Source: Bacillus sp. X1(2014) (GTDB lineage Bacteria > Bacillota > Bacilli > Bacillales_B > DSM-18226). Taken from it: a DNA stretch of 64,000 nucleotides. Numbering within the stretch: the stretch's first letter is position 1; every line of letters starts with the position of its first letter. Of the stretch, positions 7,995 to 15,610 are shown one piece after another. The position numbers and the translations under genes were made by a program. The stretch spans positions 186,001 through 250,000 of the forward strand of contig NZ_VEED01000001.1 in the NCBI RefSeq assembly GCF_007678255.1. Reading direction: 5' to 3'. The notes beneath the pieces were generated by a model. It saw only the letters and a list, made by a program, of their open reading frames with translations. It was not told the DNA's origin and made no database searches.

Positions 7995-9112
7995 TGGTTA
8001 CTCACCTTAACCGATTTTATTAAGCCGCAGCATAAATACTTTAAATTTGGATATGGTACGACTTCTACTCCCTTTTCTTCTGCGAGCATTAGAATATGTT
8101 TGACGAATGGACTTGAAGGATCGCGCATTAGAATTTTCCATGGAACCCTGCGAAGTAATACTCTCGTTGTTTCTCCAACCCCTGGTTTAATAAAATGAGG
8201 GCTTTCAATGCCAAATTCAGTTTGAATTCGTTTGACGTCCTCCATACCTAGGAATCCCGTTTCTATTCTTTCGACAACCATGTTTCGAGCGACTTCAGCC
8301 GCTTCCACAGAAATGCTTTCAAATTCCCTACTAATCAAATCAATATATTCATTGGAAACATCGATGGGAATCAATTCCTGATAATACTTCGCTCCATGGA
8401 AATCATCCTTGCCGATATATAAATCATTTAAAACAGTTCTGCTTACCAACCCAGATACGGTTGAGTTAAGACAAGCACTTGGGATTAAAAAATCTTCCCT
8501 TGTCCCAAACAATGTCGTGCAATAGCCGGGATCGGCAATTACTGCCAATGTGTCATCCAGTGAGACCCCGTAATTTTTTTTGTACTCGTGACAGGCTTTT
8601 GTCAATTCTTTCGAAATGGCCCCCTTACCCGTCCATCCATCAACAAACTGAATTTCAGCATTTGGGTGTTGAGTTAAAATGTACTTCAAGGCATTTTCAT
8701 CGACCCCTCTATCACGAATGATAGAAATACTATAATGCGGCACTGAAACATGGTAGTTCATCTGTATATATCTTTTTATCAAGATTCCAACCGGTGTTCC
8801 TGCACGTGCAAGGGACACGAGGACAGTCTTATCACCTTTCGATTGATAGATTCGTTCGGCAACAATCCCGATGCATAAGGCCACTTTTTGCTTATATTCC
8901 TTGAGAGTGGACCAGAATAAATCTACATAGGCTTTTGGCGGCTGGTACTCGATAGGTAACGATTCACTATAGTGAACACCTGATTGAACCTTTATTTCTC
9001 GATTCTCTGTGGTATCCTCTAAGGAAATCTCACTTAAATCCTTTAATAGAAATTGAACGTCCTCCGCGTTATAACTTCCGATGCTTGCTGGTTTATTGGT
9101 TGTGATTTTCAT
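7991..9112 (-). CDS. Phosphoribosyltransferase-like (StiP/PRTase_1) protein with C-terminal PELOTA domain
   Basis: A 373-aa protein once described as cysteine protease StiP but reinterpreted by comparative analysis of Ter systems as a PRTase joined to a PELOTA RNA-binding-type domain. The PRPP-loop-like segment is VDGWTGKGA at about residues 157-165. The C-terminal ~60 residues, starting near LLRRVPWKILMRD, have the alternating pattern of the PELOTA/L7Ae-like fold. It overlaps the upstream PRTase gene by 20 bases and the downstream HAD by 4. The likely role is one step in making a ribosylated metabolite; this is inferred from family context. Confidence 0.82.
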   Translation of the reverse strand: MKITTNKPASIGSYNAEDVQFLLKDLSEISLEDTTENREIKVQSGVHYSESLPIEYQPPKAYVDLFWSTLKEYKQKVALCIGIVAERIYQSKGDKTVLVSLARAGTPVGILIKRYIQMNYHVSVPHYSISIIRDRGVDENALKYILTQHPNAEIQFVDGWTGKGAISKELTKACHEYKKNYGVSLDDTLAVIADPGYCTTLFGTREDFLIPSACLNSTVSGLVSRTVLNDLYIGKDDFHGAKYYQELIPIDVSNEYIDLISREFESISVEAAEVARNMVVERIETGFLGMEDVKRIQTEFGIESPHFIKPGVGETTRVLLRRVPWKILMRDPSSPFVKHILMLAEEKGVEVVPYPNLKYLCCGLIKSVKVSNQ

Positions 9113-10469
9113 CTTGTTCCCCTCGATTATTAGAAAAATAGACGAGTCTAATCATCTTTATTCGTAATTTCTCCAGTTCTTTCAGAAGCGGCTGTATACT
9201 CTCTGATTCTACTTTTCTCTCCATGAAAACAAATAATTCATCGTAGAATCCTGGCGGGATGTTGTAAACAAAGTGAGTGATCGATAAATCTTCCGGATTT
9301 GGAAAAGACTCTCCGAACCTTGCCCCATAACCCACTTTGTTTTCAATAAAGATAGGGCTTCTGGTAGTCGATTGATATAAAATTCCACTGCCCAATAGAG
9401 ACGCGAGTTTCATAGGAAGATACATAAATTCTCCGGTTCCTAAGCAAAGAGTCCTTTGCCCCGATCTTTTTTGATTCAATACTGCCGCAGCTAGAGAGGC
9501 TTTCTGGTGAAGATAATTATTGTCTGAACTACTAAGACCAAATCGCCCTGTTTCGTGAATAAATGCTGATTGATTCATTGGGTTATCCACAGAAAGGGTG
9601 GTGTTCGAAAAAAATGGAGATAGGTCAATCCATTCTACGGATGCCTTAGCATAATCTTCACTTTCGATGATTGGTGAATGATTCGCGATTTCTCGAATCT
9701 GCTTCACCTGGACAGTACCCGTTATCAGACTTACGACATTGATTTTTATACCAAGGTCCTGTTGAACCTGCTGAAATCTATTTCGATCCTGTTCTGAACG
9801 CCAATCCAAAATGGAAACGATCGTATAGACTTGTCTCGGAAATTTGCTATGAATCGATTCGATAATATTTAAGGCCGTTTTACCTGTGGTCAATTCATCA
9901 TCAACAAGGATAATTTCTCGTCCATTTTGAATCATCTCCAACGGAATATAGCAGCGGTGGGATGTTGCATGAGAATGCTCTTCTTCAAAGGTAATTTCCG
10001 GTCTCACCTGCATGATTTCTTCCCGAGTGGTATGGAAATATTCGGCGTTTTGAAAACAATCAAAGAAAGCATGACCAAGGGCTGTGGCTGTTTCAGCAAA
10101 GCCAATCACTACTGGACAGACTTGTTCAGGAATAAACGCCTTACTCTTGTATAATTCTTCTCTATAAAACGAGGTTAATAGTTTCTCAGTTTCTACATAT
10201 TTGATTCCCTTTACCATTTCAAAATATCTTGCACCTAGGAGGGCAGCAGTCAACAGCCCTTTATGGGGATTTACCGGTAAGTGTTTACCCAGCACCTTAC
10301 TTACGAAAAGGAAAGAACGCTTCTTATTGATCCTTGCCGCCATGGTAAATAACTCTTGGATCGGCAGCTCATACGGATTTTCAGTCACTTCAATCTCGGT
10401 CTCAATCGAGTCTAAAATATTATACGTATACTTCTTTTTTGATAAGGTCAATGGTTGTGAATTCTTCAT
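9093..10469 (-). CDS. Phosphoribosyltransferase with C-terminal TRSP domain
   Basis: A 458-aa protein in two parts. The N-terminal half is a PRTase domain with a textbook PRPP-binding loop, VDDELTTGKT, at about 189-198. The C-terminal half holds the signature after which the TRSP domain is named, in YQSTTRSP near residue 370, preceded by LCLGTGEFMYLP. The domain order PRTase_2-TRSP is known only from Ter-linked modules. ATG 10469 lies inside the 3' end of the CitE-like gene (50-bp overlap) and follows GGGGTG. The substrate base is unknown. Confidence 0.85.
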   Translation of the reverse strand: MKNSQPLTLSKKKYTYNILDSIETEIEVTENPYELPIQELFTMAARINKKRSFLFVSKVLGKHLPVNPHKGLLTAALLGARYFEMVKGIKYVETEKLLTSFYREELYKSKAFIPEQVCPVVIGFAETATALGHAFFDCFQNAEYFHTTREEIMQVRPEITFEEEHSHATSHRCYIPLEMIQNGREIILVDDELTTGKTALNIIESIHSKFPRQVYTIVSILDWRSEQDRNRFQQVQQDLGIKINVVSLITGTVQVKQIREIANHSPIIESEDYAKASVEWIDLSPFFSNTTLSVDNPMNQSAFIHETGRFGLSSSDNNYLHQKASLAAAVLNQKRSGQRTLCLGTGEFMYLPMKLASLLGSGILYQSTTRSPIFIENKVGYGARFGESFPNPEDLSITHFVYNIPPGFYDELFVFMERKVESESIQPLLKELEKLRIKMIRLVYFSNNRGEQDENHNQ

Positions 10470-11607
10470 GCAGCACCCCGTATAACTTTGATTTTAAGAT
10501 GGTTTTTTTAGCCCAATAATAGTGAGGTTTAATCTCATTCATTTTATTTGCAAAATTACTTTTCATCACGCCAATTTCTCCTGTAGCCGCTTCTATGATA
10601 TTGCTGGCATCAATGAATTCTTCGTAGGAAACCACATTAAGGGCTTGAACGACTTTGATATGTGTGGGATGGATAATCGTTTTTCCTGTTAGCCCGTTTG
10701 CGATATCCATGAGGATTTCCTGAATTAATCCATCCATATGATCATCAATTAATTTTGCCCGCCATTTCAGCCCTTCATCACCATACTTTTCACGAAAAGG
10801 GGTTTGCCTTAACTGTGGCTTGAGCATTCTTTTTTTCGCAGAAAAATACTCCCATACAGGACCAGAAACAACGTAGGGACTGTCAAAACGTTGAAAGACG
10901 TTAATTATGTCAGAAATGCAATCTCTCAAAACAGCAATATCATACACCGTTGTATCTGCACTTCGGCGTATTCCATATAATCCACAAAAATCGGTCGCCC
11001 CAATTCGTACATTTAGAATATATTCCTTGTAACGATCAAGTAGAGTTTTTATACTTATTAATTCTTCCATTCTCGTTTCTTTTTGGATGACCTTAGCTGT
11101 CTCCAAAACTGGCATAGCATAAAATGGATGCTGCTTAGTATGTAAACTGCTTACCTCTAATAATAGTTCTTCACCTGTTTCGGCGCTGAATTTTGGAAGA
11201 ACTACTCCCGTCAGAAGATGAATGGCATCAGCTAATTGAGCCGTTACCCTTTTAAACTGCTCAACATTTCGAATTCGGATAAACATGAGTGGGAGATCCG
11301 TATAGCTTAGGAATCCCTTATTTATTTCAGCATGTAACTTTACCAATTCATGGATGAGCATTGCTTCCGCATCCGTTACCTCGTGATCCCCTACGGCATC
11401 TTCTAAGTCGATGACAAGAGAGGTTAATCCTTCATGTTTTTTGGATAGTATTTCTTGATGAATATTTGGGCGTGTCGCTGGCATATAAAGAGTAGCTCCT
11501 AAACCATAGGATAGGAGTTCACGGTTAGAATATTTAGTAAATGTCTGCGGTTTTTGAAAGAAGAAGCGTTTAATTTCATCCTGGTAAAAGTATGTAAAAA
11601 ATTCCAT
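10420..11607 (-). CDS. HpcH/HpaI aldolase / CitE-like lyase of the Ter biosynthetic module
   Basis: A 395-aa protein (ATG 11607 after GAGGAG). The TIM-barrel acid site of the CitE/malyl-CoA lyase family appears in VIDLEDAVGDHE near residue 70, with LPKF and the C-terminal GKTIIHPTHI strand. Standard CitE proteins have about 290 aa; this one has an extra N-terminal ~30 residues and a C-terminal ~70-residue extension. In Ter clusters this lyase is the regular partner of the two PRTases and the HAD, and presumably cleaves or forms a C-C bond in the small-molecule product. Confidence 0.85.
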   Translation of the reverse strand: MEFFTYFYQDEIKRFFFQKPQTFTKYSNRELLSYGLGATLYMPATRPNIHQEILSKKHEGLTSLVIDLEDAVGDHEVTDAEAMLIHELVKLHAEINKGFLSYTDLPLMFIRIRNVEQFKRVTAQLADAIHLLTGVVLPKFSAETGEELLLEVSSLHTKQHPFYAMPVLETAKVIQKETRMEELISIKTLLDRYKEYILNVRIGATDFCGLYGIRRSADTTVYDIAVLRDCISDIINVFQRFDSPYVVSGPVWEYFSAKKRMLKPQLRQTPFREKYGDEGLKWRAKLIDDHMDGLIQEILMDIANGLTGKTIIHPTHIKVVQALNVVSYEEFIDASNIIEAATGEIGVMKSNFANKMNEIKPHYYWAKKTILKSKLYGVLHEEFTTIDLIKKEVYV

Positions 11608-11633
11608 AACCAATTTCTCCTCTTTTAAAGCTA

Positions 11634-11667
11634 AAAAATAGAGGAGACGGACTCTCGTCAGCTCCCC
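11634..11667 (-). terminator. Partial terminator between terC and the CitE-like gene
   Basis: A GC-rich hairpin (GAGGAGACG pairing with CGTCAGCTCCCC, two-base bulge) is followed on the minus strand by TATTTTTTAG. It lies between terC and the next gene of the same strand, so it probably lowers rather than stops expression of the enzyme module. Confidence 0.6.
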
Positions 11668-11682
11668 TTTTTAATCAATAGA

Positions 11683-12468
11683 TTATGATTGGTTTTGTTT
11701 ACTGGCTTCCTTCTTCTTATTCATGAAGTGAACAATAAAGGTAGCTCCAAATGTTATAGCGAGTATAATAAAGAAATGTAATGATTCAATATGAATGTTA
11801 AATAATGGTAAGGTTAGTGCCATCTTAATAGAAATAATCAGAATTAAGATATAAGCAGTGGTTTCAAGTTCTGGAATTCTGTCAATTAAGGTAAGGAATA
11901 CACCAGCAACACCTCGCATCATTAACACACCGAGGATACCACCTACAAACAGAATCCAAACTTGGTTGCTGACTCCAAATGCAGCAAGTACGCTATCGAC
12001 CGAGAAAGCAATATCCATTAATTCAACTGCTGCTACGGTTCCCCAGAAGGTACCAAATAAACGGATTAGTAAGCCGCCTTGATTAATTCCTTCTGCTTCC
12101 TCTTCATCATGACCTGTATCGCCTTTACGCTTATCGATGAAATACTTAATCGCTAACCAAGCAAGATATGCTGCCCCAAGAGCTTTGATGACCCAAAACT
12201 TGATTAAGTATACTCCAATTCCAATTGCGATAAATCGGAATATATATGCACCTAATAAACCATAGAATAAAGCTCTTTTCCGCTTTTCAGGCGGCAAGTG
12301 TTTAACCATTACGGCCAAGACAAGCGCGTTATCCGCAGAAAGCAGCCCTTCTAAAATAATAAGAGTCCCAATAAGTCCCCAGCTGACCGGATCTGATAAT
12401 ATCTTACCCCACATATCTAAATCAAAAAATTGTGCATATGTGTCCAAGATATGATTAATAACTGACAT
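11683..12468 (-). CDS. yceF: TerC-family integral membrane protein (YceF-like)
   Basis: A 261-aa polytopic protein with seven or more membrane segments. TerC proteins sit in the cytoplasmic membrane and in Bacillus have been linked to metal (Mn) handling of exported enzymes. The family's acidic membrane motifs are present: LEGLLSADNALV (Glu40, Asp46, Asn47) and ELMDIAFSVDSVLA. The cytosolic loop is acidic (GHDEEEAEG) and the C-terminus is charged. The SD is GGGAGG. It follows terD in the same direction with an imperfect hairpin between them, as in the yceC-yceF order of B. subtilis. Confidence 0.9.
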   Translation of the reverse strand: MSVINHILDTYAQFFDLDMWGKILSDPVSWGLIGTLIILEGLLSADNALVLAVMVKHLPPEKRKRALFYGLLGAYIFRFIAIGIGVYLIKFWVIKALGAAYLAWLAIKYFIDKRKGDTGHDEEEAEGINQGGLLIRLFGTFWGTVAAVELMDIAFSVDSVLAAFGVSNQVWILFVGGILGVLMMRGVAGVFLTLIDRIPELETTAYILILIISIKMALTLPLFNIHIESLHFFIILAITFGATFIVHFMNKKKEASKQNQS

Positions 12469-12501
12469 TTAGAATAATTCCTCCCAAGTTGTTAAGAAAG
12501 T

Positions 12502-12536
12502 TTTTGTAAAAAGACCCAGTATAAAACTGGATCTTT
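12502..12536 (-). terminator. Imperfect hairpin between terD and terC (attenuator-like)
   Basis: Arms AAAGACCCAGT and ACTGGATCTTT form an 11-bp stem with one G-U pair. On the minus strand TTTTACAAAAAC follows, so the T-run is poor. It could set the terD:terC ratio in a shared transcript. Confidence 0.45.
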
Positions 12537-12548
12537 CACAATTAACAA

Positions 12549-13130
12549 TTAACCAATTTGTAAGCCGAAGTCTGTGGCAAGTGCCGCTAAACCACCTTGA
12601 TAGCCGCTGCCAATGGCACTGAATTTCCATTCACCATTGTGGCGATATAATTCCCCGACAACAATAGCTGTTTCAATTGAGAAGTCCTCACCTAAATCAT
12701 AGCGGATTAATTCTTCTCCATTGGCTTCATTATAGATGCGGGCATAGGCATTTGAAACCTGACCAAAGTTTTGATTTCTGCTATCAGCATCATGAATCGT
12801 AATCGTAAAGGCAATCCTCTGAATATTAGCAGGGATCGATGTAAGATTTACTTGCACACCCTCATCATCACCATCTCCAGCTCCTGTGCGATTATCACCA
12901 GTATGTACAACAGCACCATTTGCTCCTTGGGGATTATTATAGAAAATAAAGTCAGTTTCATTCGTTACTTTTCCATTTTCTCCTAATAAGAAAACAGATG
13001 AATCTAAATCAAAATCATTACCGCCATCATATTTGTTCGTGTCCCATCCAAGTCCAACTACCACGTTTGTTAATCCTGGATTGGTTTTTGTTAAATCCAC
13101 TTTTTGACCTTTTGATAAACTTACTGCCAT
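12549..13130 (-). CDS. TerD-family Ca2+-binding stress protein, first gene of the Ter block
   Basis: A 193-aa single-domain TerD. It shows [20 protein letters not shown], the metal site NDFDLDSS, the acidic loop [15 protein letters not shown], and the closing [16 protein letters not shown] strand typical of the family. It is the most canonical of the three copies and is very similar to the one at 2557-3135, pointing to duplication within the block. The SD is TGGAGG. An ECF-type promoter lies 32-59 bases upstream, so this gene leads the terD-terC-enzyme transcript. Confidence 0.94.
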   Translation of the reverse strand: MAVSLSKGQKVDLTKTNPGLTNVVVGLGWDTNKYDGGNDFDLDSSVFLLGENGKVTNETDFIFYNNPQGANGAVVHTGDNRTGAGDGDDEGVQVNLTSIPANIQRIAFTITIHDADSRNQNFGQVSNAYARIYNEANGEELIRYDLGEDFSIETAIVVGELYRHNGEWKFSAIGSGYQGGLAALATDFGLQIG

Positions 13131-13161
13131 TTTTCATTCCTCCATTTTAGGTAATAGTCTA

Positions 13162-13189
13162 TTTACGAGTTTGTCATAAAAAGGTTTCA
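13162..13189 (-). promoter_or_regulatory. ECF-type (sigma-W-like) promoter for terD-terC
   Basis: On the minus strand: TGAAAC (13189-13184), exactly 16 bp, then CGTAAA (13167-13162), ahead of a short leader and the terD SD. It matches the promoter before yceG in both hexamers and spacing. Sigma-W control of the yce operon is established in B. subtilis. Confidence 0.78.
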
Positions 13190-13231
13190 ATTATTATAAT
13201 AAATTTTTTTTGTGCTTATTAGCAAATCACT

Positions 13232-13825
13232 TTAACTCATCCATTTGGGTGGTGTATTTTTAGCCCAATAAATGGCACCTAATTCATGGTGATTCTGGAA
13301 ATCATCATGATAGGTGTGATAATGAAAATTAAACCAATAGCCTTCTTGTGGCGGATTATCACGTCTCACATGGAAACGAAGGACATCTTTACCGGTTCCT
13401 CGATTATTAATATTAAATATTTTCTCCGAATGGCCTGCCCCGGGATGTTCTGTAATAGTGAGATTTTTTAAATCTTCTTCAGGAAATTGAATGGCCATTT
13501 CCTCAAGAGCTCTTTCGATATTCGGTAAAATAATTTCTTTGAATTCATTTTCGATGACAGGCTTTATTTTAGTACCAAATTTCTGATAGGACTGGATTTC
13601 CGCCTGTTTCATCAGTTCCTCTATAAATTTATCTCTATCAAACTTAGCTGTTTCCTCAAACCTGTTCTCTTTTCCATAGGCATTTTCTGTTGACGGTGCT
13701 TCAAACACATCACGATCCGTGAGATTCTCTGCGTTTATATGGTCTATTAACTGTGTTGGTGTAACAAGTCCAAAAGTTAAAACGGATACTAGTACAAATA
13801 ACGTTTTACGAACCCAATTGTTCAT
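13232..13825 (-). CDS. ypjP: YpjP-like exported protein
   Basis: A 197-aa protein with an N-terminal hydrophobic segment (FVLVSVLTFGLVTPTQL) that reads as a signal peptide or anchor, then a mainly charged extracellular part ending in conserved aromatic/His clusters (WFNFHYHTYHDDFQNHHE). It corresponds to B. subtilis YpjP, of unknown function, which there sits directly beside thyB-dfrA. Here the whole Ter block lies between ypjP and thyA. The many histidines near the C-terminus could bind metal, but no known motif is seen. Confidence 0.8.
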   Translation of the reverse strand: MNNWVRKTLFVLVSVLTFGLVTPTQLIDHINAENLTDRDVFEAPSTENAYGKENRFEETAKFDRDKFIEELMKQAEIQSYQKFGTKIKPVIENEFKEIILPNIERALEEMAIQFPEEDLKNLTITEHPGAGHSEKIFNINNRGTGKDVLRFHVRRDNPPQEGYWFNFHYHTYHDDFQNHHELGAIYWAKNTPPKWMS

Positions 13826-13937
13826 TATTAATCACCTATTTCTTTATCTATTTTCTATTATTATCTTAAATTAGTTATTATAGAAAATATTATACTTCTT
13901 TTTTCACATAATTGGAAAAATTTCCGTCCAACACTAC

Positions 13938-13965
13938 ATAAAAAAAAGGATGTCGGTTGACATCC
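13938..13965 (-). terminator. Terminator of brxA
   Basis: A perfect 7-bp stem (GGATGTC / GACATCC) with a 4-base loop is followed on the minus strand by eight T, three bases after the brxA stop. Confidence 0.9.
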
Positions 13966-13968
13966 TAA

Positions 13969-14403
13969 TTAACAATGGGCTTCAAACGCCCCAAGTAAAT
14001 TATGCATTACTGATTCCATCGGCATTCCTTCAATATCATGTCTTGGAATGAAATGAACAACTTTTTTATCCTTTAATAATGCCATTGAAGGAGATGATGG
14101 TTCAATTCCTTCAAAATACTCACGCATTTTTGCGGTTGCTTCTTTATCCTGTCCAGCAAACACGGTTACGATATGGTTCGGTTTTTTCTCGCTATTTAGG
14201 ACAGCTTGCGTTGCCGCGGGACGAGCCAACCCAGCCGCACAACCACAAACGGAATTTACAACAACAAGCGTTGTTCCACTCACATTTTCCATAAATTGTT
14301 CTACCTCTTGTGCTGTTGCGAGCTCTTCAAAACCAGCTCTTGTTAATTCTTCGCGCATCGGTAAAACCATTTGTTTCATATATTCTTCATATGCATTTGA
14401 CAA
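13969..14403 (-). CDS. brxA: Bacilliredoxin BrxA (YphP)
   Basis: BrxA removes bacillithiol from S-bacillithiolated proteins during oxidative stress. The 144-aa length is exact for the family. The redox motif is the unusual CGC (Cys53-Gly-Cys55) in NSVCGCAAG, followed by GLARPAATQAVL and FAGQDKEATAKMREYF. The start is TTG 14403, nine bases behind GGAG. YphP and YqiW are close paralogues; the N-terminus AYEEYMKQMVLPMREEL fits YphP/BrxA best. It is cytosolic, with its own terminator. Confidence 0.92.
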   Translation of the reverse strand: MSNAYEEYMKQMVLPMREELTRAGFEELATAQEVEQFMENVSGTTLVVVNSVCGCAAGLARPAATQAVLNSEKKPNHIVTVFAGQDKEATAKMREYFEGIEPSSPSMALLKDKKVVHFIPRHDIEGMPMESVMHNLLGAFEAHC

Positions 14404-14466
14404 TTTTAATCACTCCGTTTCGGTTCATCCACTTTAGAATACCTAATCTACTGCCTATTTGCAATT

Positions 14467-15600
14467 TTATTCAACGCTCTTCCTAGCTTCCGTCATTTGC
14501 TTCCAAACAGAACCCTTTGCTTCTGAGCCGCCTTCAATTCTTTCGATCGCCATTTTTATTTGCAAACTGACTTCAAACTCCGAATCATTTTCGGCAGCTT
14601 TTAATGCCGGAAGTGCCTTTGCATCACCCGCTTCATATAAAAACATAGCTGCCCGCCAGCGGACAAGCTTGCTTTTATCCTGCAATGCCTGCATCATTTC
14701 CTCTGTGGCTTCCGAAAACCCTAAATCTGATAGACAATCTCCTGCTGTCCTGCGAACAGTCACCGTTTTATCTTTCAGTGCCTTATATAGTAACGGCAAT
14801 ACTTTCTTTTCCTTGATCATACCGAGGTATACGGTTGCCAGCCTTCGAATCGAAGCTTTTTCATCTGATAACGCTTTTTCCAGGACAGGTAAATCCTTTA
14901 GTTCTGGGTCATCCATTTGTTCAAGAACCTGATAGCGAATTTGCCAATCCGGATTATCTAACTCTTCTATTGATACTTTTTTGCGCTTCTTACTATATTT
15001 TAATTCAGGCTTAGGATCCGTGGATTGAGCTTTTGCAACCAATTCTTCAAGCCGCACCTCAGGATAGGCAGCAATAAGTTCGTCCACCACTTCCTGTCCG
15101 ATCTGCTCAAACTCTCCATAGCGGACGCCTTGATTTTGCCACTTTCTAAGTAAAAGATAATGATCATCAGGCAGCTGTGCCCGTTCTCTTGCTTTTAAAA
15201 AGTATTCCGGCATTCCAAATCGTTTTTCTGATGTGCCGTCCGTAAGCTTTACTTGGAGCGGAATATCTTTAAACATCTGGATTTCAACCTTAATCTCACC
15301 AAAATGTTCGTTGATCTGATTGGTTTGGGTAATTTCCTCCGCTTTTTCTCCAAATGCTTGGCGTACTTGCGGCAATAATTCCTTCCAATCATATTTCGCA
15401 TTTCGTTCAATGGCAAGGAAATCTGCCACATGATAAACACCTTTTATTCCATCAATATGAAGGATAGCTTGAAACATTGCTGGAGCATCAGCAGCAGTTT
15501 CTTTTTTATAATTATGGCTTTTCCCCATGGGAAGTTCTTCATCTAAAATGATTTTCATTGTATTTGGACTTGGCGTTGGTTCAATTGCCTTAATTTTCAA
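14467..15600 (-). CDS. ypgR: Conserved virulence factor C family protein YpgR (NifU-N-like + HEAT repeats)
   Basis: The protein starts with IEPTPSPNTMKIIL, typical of the Nfu/NifU N-terminal fold, and ends with a run of HEAT-like helices (about 215-365: IRRLATVYLGMIKEKKVLP, TVRRTAGDCLSDLG, LVRWRAAMFLYEAGD). I choose TTG 15600, five bases after GAGGTGG, giving 377 aa as in B. subtilis YpgR. An upstream TTG in the same frame overlaps yfmR. The function is unknown; the S. aureus homologue CvfC affects virulence and membrane properties. It overlaps no gene but follows yfmR closely, suggesting one transcript ypgQ-yfmR-ypgR. Confidence 0.85.
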   Translation of the reverse strand: MKIKAIEPTPSPNTMKIILDEELPMGKSHNYKKETAADAPAMFQAILHIDGIKGVYHVADFLAIERNAKYDWKELLPQVRQAFGEKAEEITQTNQINEHFGEIKVEIQMFKDIPLQVKLTDGTSEKRFGMPEYFLKARERAQLPDDHYLLLRKWQNQGVRYGEFEQIGQEVVDELIAAYPEVRLEELVAKAQSTDPKPELKYSKKRKKVSIEELDNPDWQIRYQVLEQMDDPELKDLPVLEKALSDEKASIRRLATVYLGMIKEKKVLPLLYKALKDKTVTVRRTAGDCLSDLGFSEATEEMMQALQDKSKLVRWRAAMFLYEAGDAKALPALKAAENDSEFEVSLQIKMAIERIEGGSEAKGSVWKQMTEARKSVE

Positions 15601-15610
15601 CACGACCACC

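Noticed and set aside
14459..14932. 157-codon plus-strand frame opposite ypgR
   Set aside because: No SD, Ser-rich shadow of the HEAT-repeat coding strand.
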